From JBGQDM01 sp041495845 (GTDB lineage Bacteria; Acidobacteriota; Terriglobia; Terriglobales; Acidobacteriaceae), in contig JBGQDM010000037.1 in assembly GCA_041495845.1 (NCBI GenBank), positions 1 through 29,248 of the forward strand: a stretch of 29,248 bases of DNA, given 5' to 3'. A model generated the notes under the pieces. The model searched no databases and was not told the origin of the DNA. It saw only the letters and a program-made list of their open reading frames with translations. Each line of letters starts with the position of its first letter. The stretch's first letter is position 1. The position numbers were made by a program, and so were the translations under genes. This document shows, in pieces, positions 8,175-15,240 of the stretch.

Positions 8175-8528
8175 ATGGGAGAAAGTCTGATTGCATTGGT
8201 CGCCGTGGTCATGACCATGGGAATCCCACTCGCAGTGCTGTACACCTTCTATCGCGTGCGTAAACTGCGCACGGATGAACGCCTGGCGGCCATTGCTCGC
8301 GGCGTCAACGCTCCCCTCGAACCCGAGCTCACCCAGGTGCAGCGTTCCCGTCGTTACGGTGTCCTGCTCTCGGCCGCTGCCCTCGGATACATGGCCACGT
8401 TCGCGCTCGTCGCACGTTTTGAACCCGACGCGTGGCCAGCCGTGATCTTCGGTCTCTTCCCGCTGGCCCTGGGCTTGGGATTCTTTGTGGACGCCTACCT
8501 GGTCCGCCGCGACATGCACACCGCCTAA
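8175..8528 (+). CDS. small three-span membrane protein (DUF6249-like)
   Basis: A 117-residue membrane protein. An N-terminal helix (SLIALVAVVMTMGIPLAVLYTFY) is followed by the basic loop RVRKLRTDERLAAIARGVNAPLEPE, then two further hydrophobic segments (GVLLSAAALGYMATFALVA and PAVIFGLFPLALGLGFFVDAYLV). A helix followed by R-x-x-E-R-x-A-x-I-x-x-G is the hallmark of DUF6249-type proteins, whose function is unknown. They are often seen near ECF sigma/anti-sigma pairs, although no such pair is present here. The ATG at 8175 has AAGGAG at 8164-8169, correctly spaced; the upstream in-frame start at 8130 would prefix 15 residues lacking a membrane segment. Confidence 0.75.
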   Translation: MGESLIALVAVVMTMGIPLAVLYTFYRVRKLRTDERLAAIARGVNAPLEPELTQVQRSRRYGVLLSAAALGYMATFALVARFEPDAWPAVIFGLFPLALGLGFFVDAYLVRRDMHTA

Positions 8529-8539
8529 GAGATCTCTGG

Positions 8540-8574
8540 GGAGCAGCCGCAGGTCCGCAACCCGCGGCTGCTCC
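8540..8574. terminator. strong hairpin downstream of the small membrane protein gene
   Basis: An 11-base-pair perfect stem, GGAGCAGCCGC (8540-8550) with GCGGCTGCTCC (8564-8574), has a 13-base loop. There is no T tract, so it may slow polymerase or stabilise the mRNA end rather than act as a classical terminator. Confidence 0.4.
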
Positions 8575-8678
8575 TGCAAGTTATTGCACACCGGAGGAAG
8601 CTCCGACCCCAGCGTGTGCAAACTTGTGCGCCTCGCGTGGTCCCGTTGTTCTTTTGAGTCTTCTGGTCCCGCCATCCG

Positions 8679-8687
8679 TGCTAGTAT
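8679..8687 (+). promoter_or_regulatory. extended -10 promoter of the HExxE secreted protein gene
   Basis: TGC followed by TAGTAT forms an extended -10 element (TG at 8679-8680, hexamer 8682-8687). The predicted leader to the ATG at 8761 is about 67 bases. No -35 box is in register. It shares the CGTGCTA core with several other candidate promoters in the window. Confidence 0.45.
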
Positions 8688-8760
8688 CCGTTGAGTTCCC
8701 CGCGTCTCCCCTACGAGCGGCCACCGCCGCTCCAACCCAGCATCCGGAGATCCAATCGAA

Positions 8761-9861
8761 ATGCGTTCCCGCGCCCTATGGTTTGCAGCCCTCTTTCTCT
8801 CCGCCTCCTCGCTCTTTGCCCAAGCTCCGAAATTTCTCTGGGGTCCAGGCAAGCCCATGTTCCGCAGCTTGCCCGCCCGTAAACTGAACCTGTCCGCGGC
8901 CCAGGGCGCCACCGCCACTACCATCCCGCTGTGGAACGGCAGCTTTGCCTTCCAAGGCGTGAAATACCCGTACACCATGGTGGGCACCGCTCCTGCTCGC
9001 GATCTCACCTCCAACATTCCCGTCGTCATCGTCCCGATCAAGGTTGTTTTCGCGGACAAGACTACGTTGGACCCGGTGCAACCCGTGTTCGGGTCGGCTC
9101 GCAACGCCGTCAATCTGGTCACCAAATCGCCGTTGTTCCAGTCTGTCCCTTTTGTTGTGGGCGGAACCGACGTTGGCACCACGCAATATATTGATGCCTA
9201 CCAGCGCGCCAATTTCTGGAACACGGTCAACACGGTTGCGCCCGATTACCACGTTCTGCTGAAGGCGCCCACCATCGTCGCCGCCCGCACCTTGACCGTA
9301 CCCTTATTCTTTGGCCACACTGTCGCTGGGCCCGGCTCCCGCATCGGCGAAGTGGACATCAACTGGTTTGACGCACAGCTCAACAACCTTTTCGCCAGCT
9401 TACTCGCGGTCAATCCCAGGGTCTTGCCCATTTTCTTGACTTATAACGTTTTTGAAACTGATCTCGGTTCCTGCTGCATCCTTGGCTACCACTCGGCGGT
9501 CGGCTCGCCCGCCCAGACCTATGTGGTCGCCGCCTACAGCGACGCCGATATTTTCAACGTTCCCATTGAGGACATTCACGCGCTCAGTCACGAGATCGGC
9601 GAGTGGATGGACGACCCGCTCATCAACAACGCCACTCCGGGATGGAGTGCGGGGCAAGCTGCCGGTCAGTGCCAGAAAAACCTCGAGAACGGCGACCCGG
9701 TCACCGGTATTGCTTTTACCCTGACCCTCAACGGCTTCACTTACCATCCGGAAGACCTTGTCTTCTTGCCCTGGTTCTCTCGCCGTAAGCCGTCGTCTTC
9801 GGTCAACGGTTGGTACACCTTCCTGAATACGTTCAGTGCGCCACCTCCCGTGTGTCAGTAG
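8761..9861 (+). CDS. secreted protein with HExxE motif, putative metallopeptidase-like, function unknown
   Basis: A 366-residue protein. Residues 1-21 are a signal peptide ending FAQA. No enzyme family is assigned with certainty. The striking element is ALSHEIGEWMDDPLINN (274-290), where His277 and Glu278 start an HExxE helix. It is followed by a downstream segment with QCQKNLENGDP (303-313). Metallopeptidase-like HE-x-x-E-x-x-x-D-P arrangements of this kind occur in a class of secreted bacterial and plant EXORDIUM-like proteins (SHELAE..DP). Zinc binding here is inference. Cysteines C238, C239, C304 and C365 could form disulfides outside the cytoplasm. The ATG at 8761 is preceded by CGGAGA. 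A bidirectional terminator (9883-9907) closes the unit before the convergent fabH gene. Confidence 0.75.
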   Translation: MRSRALWFAALFLSASSLFAQAPKFLWGPGKPMFRSLPARKLNLSAAQGATATTIPLWNGSFAFQGVKYPYTMVGTAPARDLTSNIPVVIVPIKVVFADKTTLDPVQPVFGSARNAVNLVTKSPLFQSVPFVVGGTDVGTTQYIDAYQRANFWNTVNTVAPDYHVLLKAPTIVAARTLTVPLFFGHTVAGPGSRIGEVDINWFDAQLNNLFASLLAVNPRVLPIFLTYNVFETDLGSCCILGYHSAVGSPAQTYVVAAYSDADIFNVPIEDIHALSHEIGEWMDDPLINNATPGWSAGQAAGQCQKNLENGDPVTGIAFTLTLNGFTYHPEDLVFLPWFSRRKPSSSVNGWYTFLNTFSAPPPVCQ

Positions 9862-9882
9862 AACCGTTTTGATCCCAGCAAA

Positions 9883-9907
9883 AAGCCGCCCCGTGAAAGG
9901 GCGGCTT
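9883..9907. terminator. bidirectional rho-independent terminator between convergent genes
   Basis: A nine-pair stem AAGCCGCCC/GGGCGGCTT with a seven-base loop. On the minus strand it is followed by five T residues, and on the plus strand by CTTGCTTC. It lies in the 64-base gap between the convergent secreted-protein and fabH genes and can serve both. Confidence 0.8.
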
Positions 9908-9925
9908 CTTGCTTCACTCCGAATT

Positions 9926-10924
9926 TCAATACGCCCAGCGCAACAGCGTCGCTCCCACCGTGAAGCCCGCACCCACCGACGCCAGCAACACCAGACTCCC
10001 CTTCTTCAACTTGCCATCCTGGCGGGCAGTCTCCATGGCCAGCGGAATCGTCGCCGCCGTGGTATTGCCATAGCGATCGATATTGATGATCAGGCTTTCT
10101 GGTCGCAATCCCACCCGGTCCGCGGTTGCCGTGATGATGCGCTTGTTCGCCTGGTGCGGAATAAATACATCGATGTCACTGCCTTTCAATCCGTTTTTCA
10201 CCAGAAGGCGCTCGCACACCTCGGCCATCTTGCGCACCGCGAACTTGAATACCGCCTGCCCATCCTGATGAACAAAGTGCATTTTCTTGTCCACCGTCGC
10301 GTGGGTTGAGGGATTCAAGCTACCGCCGCCCGGCATGTAGAGGGCACAGCCGCCGGAACCGTCCACTTCGTGCGCAAAGTCCATTAGACCCAAACCATCG
10401 TCCTCCGCCGGCTCCAGGATCACCGCACCCGCACCGTCACCAAAAATCACGCACGTCGCCCGGTCCGTGTAATCGATGATGGACGTCATGGTATCGGCGC
10501 CAATCACCATCACTTTCTGGTGAGCGCCGCTCTGGATGAACTGTGCCCCCACCTGCAATGCATACACAAACGCCGAGCAGGCCGCCGAGAGATCGCACCC
10601 CCACACACCCTTGGCGCCCAACTTATGCTGCACCAGGCACGCCGTCGCCGGAAAAAACATGTCCGGTGTCACGGTTCCCACCAGAATGGCGTCTAGATCG
10701 CTGGCGGCAATGCCTCGTTCCGCCAACGCCTTCTTCGCCGCTTCCACGCCCAGATCGCTGGTCGCCACTCCTGCATCCACGATGTGACGCTCGCGAATGC
10801 CAGTGCGCTCCATGATCCACTGGTCGGTCGTCTCCACTAGTTTTTCGAGATCTTTATTGGTTAAAAGCCGGGGCGGGACGTAGGTGCCGAGAGCGCTGAT
10901 CCTGGCGCGGATGGGTCGGTTCAA
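9926..10924 (-). CDS. fabH: beta-ketoacyl-ACP synthase III
   Basis: A 332-residue thiolase-fold condensing enzyme that starts fatty acid synthesis by joining an acyl-CoA to malonyl-ACP in the cytoplasm. The triad is complete: Cys116 in DLSAACSAF, His257 in IPHQAN and Asn287 in RYGNTT. The N-terminal ETTDQWIMERTGIRERH and the C-terminal GAGFTVGATLLRW are typical of FabH. Length equals the family norm. The start is ATG at 10924, with AGGAGA just upstream. No other fatty acid synthesis genes are adjacent, so it is a lone copy in this window. Its stop faces the bidirectional terminator at 9883-9907, and the SRP RNA gene lies upstream on the same strand. Confidence 0.96.
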   Translation of the reverse strand: MNRPIRARISALGTYVPPRLLTNKDLEKLVETTDQWIMERTGIRERHIVDAGVATSDLGVEAAKKALAERGIAASDLDAILVGTVTPDMFFPATACLVQHKLGAKGVWGCDLSAACSAFVYALQVGAQFIQSGAHQKVMVIGADTMTSIIDYTDRATCVIFGDGAGAVILEPAEDDGLGLMDFAHEVDGSGGCALYMPGGGSLNPSTHATVDKKMHFVHQDGQAVFKFAVRKMAEVCERLLVKNGLKGSDIDVFIPHQANKRIITATADRVGLRPESLIINIDRYGNTTAATIPLAMETARQDGKLKKGSLVLLASVGAGFTVGATLLRWAY

Positions 10925-11004
10925 GAATGTCTCCTGGGTGAAACCCTGTATTGTGCCGGATCAAGCGTGGATTGTCTAACGCTGGCGTCGCGAAAGCCTG
11001 CGCA

Positions 11005-11034
11005 TCTTCCGCGTTCTCCGCGCCCTCTGCGGTT
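11005..11034. repeat. CTCCGCGCC-type 9-base periodic repeat, copy 1
   Basis: A 30-base stretch made of degenerate nine-base units (CTTCCGCGT, TCTCCGCGC, CCTCTGCGG), reading TT at the end. It lies between fabH and the SRP RNA gene. A related stretch is at 13487-13515. Short intergenic repeats of this CGCAGAGG form are common in environmental bacterial genomes (recalled knowledge). Confidence 0.5.
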
Positions 11035-11052
11035 GAATTTTCGCAGCAAAAA

Positions 11053-11157
11053 GCCAGGCACCGGCGACCCACTGCACACGCAAGAGCCCGTTACCGTTGC
11101 TTCCTTCCGGACCTGGCGGGGTTGGCGGGAATACGTCGCGCGAGACCGATGCCTGAC
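11053..11157 (-). ncRNA. ffs: signal recognition particle RNA, small bacterial type (4.5S-like)
   Basis: The minus strand carries the SRP core GCCAGGTCCGGAAGGAAGCA (about 11096-11115), matching the AGGTCCGGAAGGAAGCAGCC domain IV loop that binds Ffh. The flanks close into one long hairpin. The 5' end GTCAGGCATCGG pairs with the 3' end CCGGTGCCTGGC, and inner strands pair around the core, giving an RNA of about 105 nucleotides, the usual small bacterial size. A T5 tract (11048-11052) follows the closing stem and would terminate it. The promoter on the same strand ends exactly seven bases before the predicted first base. The RNA works with Ffh and FtsY to target inner-membrane proteins. No protein gene overlaps it; short ORFs through this region are false. 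Confidence 0.93.
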
Positions 11158-11164
11158 TCTTTCG

Positions 11165-11173
11165 ATTCTAGCA
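11165..11173 (-). promoter_or_regulatory. extended -10 promoter of the SRP RNA gene
   Basis: On the minus strand, TGC followed by TAGAAT (five of six consensus bases) lies seven bases before the first paired base of the SRP RNA. There is no convincing -35 box, as is usual for an extended -10 promoter. It sits between the RNA gene and the divergent transglutaminase gene. Confidence 0.7.
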
Positions 11174-11183
11174 TTGGCCTGAT

Positions 11184-13451
11184 GTGACCTTTGGTACGCC
11201 TAGTCCTTCCGTCCTCTTCCCCCGCGGCCCGGCTTGCCCAACAATAGCTCTAGCCGTGCTTCCTGCCCTGCCAGCCACCGGCGGCGATACCAGCCGCGTT
11301 CTTGAGCGCTATCTCCAGGTGTGCGTGTTCCTGGTGCTGCTCAGCGCGTTTGGCGCCCTCGCCTCCACCGGCCAGCTGGATGCCTTCTCCATCTTCATCG
11401 TTTCTGCCGCTTTGCTGGCTCGCGGCATTCTTCTGGCCCGGGACCGCGCCTGGCACCTTTCTGACGGGTGGGCCACCGCGCTCACCGTGGCTTGCATCGT
11501 CTTCTATGCCGCCGACCTGGTGCTCATCTCGCGCGCCTTTGTCACCGCCACCGTTCATCTCGTGATTTTCGGCCTCGTGGTCAAGCTCTTCGCCAAGCAG
11601 CGCAACCGCGACCACCTGCTGCTGGCACTGCTCGCCTTCGCCATGATTCTGGGGGCAGCGGTGCTCACCGTGCAGAGCGGTTTTCTGCTCACTTTTTCTG
11701 TGTTTCTGCTGGTCGCCCTGCCCGCCTTCATGCTCATGGAAATGCGGCGTAGCGCCGGCTCGGCGACGGTCGCCTCCGCAGGGCCAACCCGCGCCGATCG
11801 CCCTCTGGCCCGCACCCTCGCCGCGCTTAGCCCCGCTCTCCTGCTTTTCATTCTGCTGGCAGGAACGGGAATTTTCTTTCTTCTGCCGCGCGTCTCCGCC
11901 GGATATCTCAGCGCGTATCGCCCGGGCAGCGATCTCTCCACCGGATTCAGTGACACAGTAGAATTGGGACGCATCGGGGAAATTCAGCAGTCCCAATCCC
12001 TCGTCATGCACGTCCAGGTCGAGGGCGACACCACCGGCGTCCACGAACTCCGCTTCCGCGGCGTTTCCCTGGCCGCTTTCGACGGCCACACCTGGTCGAA
12101 TTCCTCGGCGCAGATCATCCTCCCGCGCACGCCTGACGGCCGCTTCATCGTTACGCCGCCGCAGGCACGTTGGCAGAAGCTCTCGCACTCGGCTTCCCCG
12201 CCCCGCTCCATTGCCTATCGCGTATTGCTTGAACCACTCAACTCCAACGTATTTTTTCTCCCCGACCGGCCCTTACTGCTCTCAGGAAACTACGGCCTGG
12301 TGACGATGGACCAAGGGGGCGCGGTCTACAACGTCGATCGGGAGCGCTCAATTGCGCTTTATGACGGCAACTCTGACCTCTCGCGACCGGCTCCAGAAAT
12401 GCTCCGCTCCACCACCGGCACCGTGCCGGCACCACTGGCGCAGTATCTGCAGTTGCCGGCGCTCGATCCTCGGATTCCTGAACTCGCGCGTCGCATCACC
12501 GCTTCCGCCATCAACGACTACGACCGCGCCGCCACCATCGAACAATACCTGACCCGCCAGTTTGGCTACACGTTGCAGCAGCCGCAGCCGCCCCCAAAAG
12601 ATCCGCTCGCCTATTTCCTCTTCGAACGCAAACAAGGCCACTGCGAGTATTTCGCCTCCTCCATGGCGGTTATGCTGCGCTCGCTTGGGATTCCCACGCG
12701 CGTGGTCAACGGCTTTCGCGGTGGCCAGTTCAACGACCTGACCGGCCAATACATGATTCGCGCCAGCGACGCTCACTCCTGGGTGGAAGTCTGGTTCCCG
12801 CAGTACGGTTGGACGACGTTCGATCCCACTCCCGCCGGTGGTGTGCCCACAGCTACCGACTGGAGTCGTTGGAAGCTTTATGCGGATGCCGCGTCTTCGT
12901 TCTGGCGCGAGTGGGTAGTGAACTACGATGCCAGCCACCAGCAGAATCTCGGCGAGCAAGCGGTGCGCAACAGTCGGCGCCTGGTCGAACAGACCCGCCA
13001 GAACTGGCACGCTCGTTACGAGCATTTACTGCGCTTGGCTCGCCGCACCCGCAATGTCGTGGTTAGGTACCCTGGACTATGGATTAGTGGGGCCCTGGCG
13101 CTGCTGCTGGGAGTCCTGTTGATCGCGCAGCGTCGCCATCTCCAACTCGGGCTGCAGCGCCGTCGTCTGCTGCAGCATCCGCAATCGGCCCCGCGCCTGG
13201 CTGCCACCGTCTGGTACGAACGCATGACCTCGGCGCTGGGCCGCCGCGGCTGGCGCAAGACTCCCGCACAAACGCCGGCAGAGTTCGTTCACTCCATCCC
13301 CATCTCGCACCTGCACGATTCCGTCGGCCGCTTCACGCGGCACTATGAACGCGCGCGCTTTGACGAGTCCACCGAGGACGCCAGCAAGCTGCCCGAGTTA
13401 TACGAGGAAGTCGCGGTCCACGCCCGACAGCCGGAAGCCAATTCCCGATAG
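11184..13451 (+). CDS. TgpA-type membrane transglutaminase-like protein (DUF3488, transglutaminase core, DUF4129)
   Basis: A 755-residue inner-membrane protein. About six transmembrane segments (roughly residues 40-240) are followed by a periplasmic domain with the transglutaminase-like core. The catalytic residues are visible: Cys487 in QGHCEYFASSMAVML, His531 in ASDAHSWVEVW and Asp547 in TTFDPTPA. A last membrane helix (GLWISGALALLLGVLLIAQR, near 640) precedes a cytoplasmic DUF4129 tail. The order matches TgpA of Pseudomonas, essential there; the substrate is unknown. In many bacteria it lies near a MoxR ATPase and a DUF58 gene; neither is here. The start is uncertain: GTG 11184 has no ribosome site and overlaps the divergent SRP promoter region; GTG 11256 is also possible. 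Confidence 0.9.
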   Translation: MTFGTPSPSVLFPRGPACPTIALAVLPALPATGGDTSRVLERYLQVCVFLVLLSAFGALASTGQLDAFSIFIVSAALLARGILLARDRAWHLSDGWATALTVACIVFYAADLVLISRAFVTATVHLVIFGLVVKLFAKQRNRDHLLLALLAFAMILGAAVLTVQSGFLLTFSVFLLVALPAFMLMEMRRSAGSATVASAGPTRADRPLARTLAALSPALLLFILLAGTGIFFLLPRVSAGYLSAYRPGSDLSTGFSDTVELGRIGEIQQSQSLVMHVQVEGDTTGVHELRFRGVSLAAFDGHTWSNSSAQIILPRTPDGRFIVTPPQARWQKLSHSASPPRSIAYRVLLEPLNSNVFFLPDRPLLLSGNYGLVTMDQGGAVYNVDRERSIALYDGNSDLSRPAPEMLRSTTGTVPAPLAQYLQLPALDPRIPELARRITASAINDYDRAATIEQYLTRQFGYTLQQPQPPPKDPLAYFLFERKQGHCEYFASSMAVMLRSLGIPTRVVNGFRGGQFNDLTGQYMIRASDAHSWVEVWFPQYGWTTFDPTPAGGVPTATDWSRWKLYADAASSFWREWVVNYDASHQQNLGEQAVRNSRRLVEQTRQNWHARYEHLLRLARRTRNVVVRYPGLWISGALALLLGVLLIAQRRHLQLGLQRRRLLQHPQSAPRLAATVWYERMTSALGRRGWRKTPAQTPAEFVHSIPISHLHDSVGRFTRHYERARFDESTEDASKLPELYEEVAVHARQPEANSR

Positions 13452-13486
13452 CGGCGTGCCATTTCTCGCGAGATTGCGCAAATTTC

Positions 13487-13515
13487 CCTCGGCGGCCTCC
13501 GCGCCCTCCGCGGTT
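13487..13515. repeat. CTCCGCGCC-type 9-base periodic repeat, copy 2
   Basis: Second copy of the repeat at 11005-11034; both share CTCCGCGCCCTCyGCGGTT. It lies in the 87-base gap between the convergent transglutaminase and outer-membrane protein genes, close to a run of six T (13521-13526). A weak stem CCGCG/CGCGG may help terminate. Confidence 0.5.
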
Positions 13516-13538
13516 CAGGATTTTTTCGGTTCGTACCT

Positions 13539-14189
13539 CTAAAACGGAAACACAATTCCGCCACCCACCCACACATTGTGGAAGCGGGTGCGGCCCTGCG
13601 GCACATTCAGGTCCGGCACGCCCGAGTTCAGGTCGCGAACTTCGCCGCGCAGTTTCCAGTTCTTGTAGAAGCGCACGTCGATGCCGAAGCCATAGGAAAT
13701 CACGCTGGTCATCTTGCTGTTCCCCGGAACTCTCAGCACATTGAACACGCCATTCTTCGATGTCGTGAACCGGCCAAAACCTCCGCCCACGCTGCCCCAA
13801 GGCGACAGCAGCGTGGCGGGAAAAAGGTTCACGCGCACTCCCGGTGTGACAAACAGCGCGTTGTAGTCCTCGGGCACGTTGTCGTTGCCCGACAACAAAT
13901 CCACGTCCCGCTGAAACGTCACCGGTACTTCCAGGCTGGCGCCCACCAGGTTGCGGACGAACAATGAGCGCGAATAATTTGCTTGAAAGGAGATCGGTCG
14001 GCCGAAGTTGATGCGATTGAAAGTCAAGGGCGGCGGCAGCGTGCCTTGGAGGGCATGTCCGGCGATGAAGCTGCGCCCTGCCAGAATGCCAATCTCGTTC
14101 TTCTTGTCATCTGGAAACTGGGCCAGCGCGCCCGTGGTTAGCGCCGCTACCACGAGGATGAGCACGAAACCACTCCGCCTGCGAGACAT
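13539..14189 (-). CDS. outer-membrane beta-barrel protein
   Basis: A 216-residue secreted protein. Residues 1-23 are a signal peptide (RSGFVLILVVAALTTGALAQ). The mature part alternates polar and hydrophobic residues typical of beta strands: FGRPISFQANYSRSLF, NALFVTPGVRVNLF, SVISYGFGIDVRFYKNWKLRGEVRDL and NVWVGGGIVFPF. It ends in phenylalanine, the common signature for insertion by the BAM complex. The size suggests an eight-stranded barrel of the OmpA-N/OmpW-like kind; cargo or ligand is unknown. The start ATG at 14189 has GAGGAGGCC upstream. An extended -10 element (14237-14245) lies about 50 bases upstream. It converges on the transglutaminase gene. Confidence 0.85.
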   Translation of the reverse strand: MSRRRSGFVLILVVAALTTGALAQFPDDKKNEIGILAGRSFIAGHALQGTLPPPLTFNRINFGRPISFQANYSRSLFVRNLVGASLEVPVTFQRDVDLLSGNDNVPEDYNALFVTPGVRVNLFPATLLSPWGSVGGGFGRFTTSKNGVFNVLRVPGNSKMTSVISYGFGIDVRFYKNWKLRGEVRDLNSGVPDLNVPQGRTRFHNVWVGGGIVFPF

Positions 14190-14236
14190 CTGGCCTCCTC
14201 CAACTGCGATTCACTGACAAACTCAAGCGCCAGAGT

Positions 14237-14245
14237 AGGTTAGCA
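14237..14245 (-). promoter_or_regulatory. possible extended -10 element upstream of the beta-barrel gene
   Basis: The minus strand reads CGTGC followed by TAACCT, the same CGTGCTA core found before other genes here. The hexamer itself matches the consensus weakly and no -35 is in register. Confidence 0.3.
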
Positions 14246-14375
14246 CGCAGCTCCCTGCCCGGCGACGGGCCACTGGTACCTCCTTTGATGCGTCCCCTGG
14301 GCCACGACCTTCCGGGGACTAGGCCCGGCATCTCGTTTTTCCACAGAATTTCCTCAGCCCGGCCAGTTCAGCGGT

Positions 14376-15197
14376 CTAATGGACCACCACGCCGGCGTAG
14401 CCCACCACCTGCTCGCGGTCGCCGGAGACATCGCCTGAGGTCGCGTATTCGATCAGGCTGGCGGATTGTGCCCCCAGCCGACGGGCTGCCGTCAGCATCA
14501 CCACCGCCGGGCCGTAGCCGCACATGCTGATGTCTTCGCGGTGCACCACGTCGAAGAGGCCGCGCGCGTCCAACGCCAGCAGGCGTTCGATCGCCAGATG
14601 GTCTTTTTGACGAGTCAACGCGTCGGACTCGTAGTGGTTCATGTCGCTGGAGGCCACCAGCAGCGCGTCGCCATGCGGGATGGCGGCAGCCAGTGCTTCT
14701 CCCAGCGCGGCCAGAATATCGAAGCGCCCGGTGCCAATCACAATGGGCACAATGCGCACATCCGGGCGCTGCACTTGCAGGAACGGCAATTGGACTTCGA
14801 TGGCGTGCTCGAAGCGGTGCGCCTCGCGGTCTTCGTGGAGAGCCGGACAGTGTTGTTGCACCGCGGCAGCCAACGCCGCATCCACCGGTACCGCGCCCAG
14901 CGGAGTCTCCCACGCGCCCTGGTTCATCACTGCCAGCGGTTCGCCGCGGCCAGTGTGGTTGGGGCATAGCACAATCACGCTGGATGGAATCGCAACCCGG
15001 GCATAGACCGCGCCGGCGACGCGGCCCGAGTAAATGTATCCGGCATGCGGAACCAGGCAGCCGATGGCAGGCTGCGGCTCCGCGGCAGGCGCGGATTTCT
15101 CGGTCGCCAGGTAACTCTTCACATCCGCAAGCAGGGTTCCACGCGCCCCGGGATAGAAGCGTCCAGCTACAGCGGAATGGCGGATCTCCGGGTTCAT
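14376..15197 (-). CDS. amrB: AmmeMemoRadiSam system protein B (Memo family)
   Basis: A 273-residue Memo-like protein. The family's metal-site residues are present: PHAGY (His51), PNH (His81), SSDMNH (Asp185, His188) and MCGYGP (Cys226). The fold is related to extradiol dioxygenases. In bacteria it is normally encoded with protein A (AMMECR1) and a radical-SAM partner; the biochemical job is unclear, and human MEMO1 is a redox/cell-motility protein. Neither partner is in this window. The ATG at 15197 has GGGAGGGGAG immediately upstream. Only 43 bases separate it from the end of rsmA on the same strand, so co-transcription is likely. Length is normal for the family. Confidence 0.9.
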   Translation of the reverse strand: MNPEIRHSAVAGRFYPGARGTLLADVKSYLATEKSAPAAEPQPAIGCLVPHAGYIYSGRVAGAVYARVAIPSSVIVLCPNHTGRGEPLAVMNQGAWETPLGAVPVDAALAAAVQQHCPALHEDREAHRFEHAIEVQLPFLQVQRPDVRIVPIVIGTGRFDILAALGEALAAAIPHGDALLVASSDMNHYESDALTRQKDHLAIERLLALDARGLFDVVHREDISMCGYGPAVVMLTAARRLGAQSASLIEYATSGDVSGDREQVVGYAGVVVH

Positions 15198-15240
15198 CTC
15201 CCCTCCCAGTCCGCGAAGAGCAAAGCACGGAATGCTGGCG

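Noticed and set aside
9400..9972. A 190-codon open frame antisense to the HExxE protein and into the fabH gap
   Set aside because: It crosses the bidirectional terminator and has a charged, low-order translation; shadow frame.
10951..11187. Short open frames through the fabH to transglutaminase gap
   Set aside because: They run through the SRP RNA gene, which has clear structure and a promoter on the minus strand.
14368..15228. A 286-codon frame overlapping the Memo gene on the same strand
   Set aside because: Frame-shifted shadow of the Memo gene; the 273-residue frame shows all Memo-family motifs.
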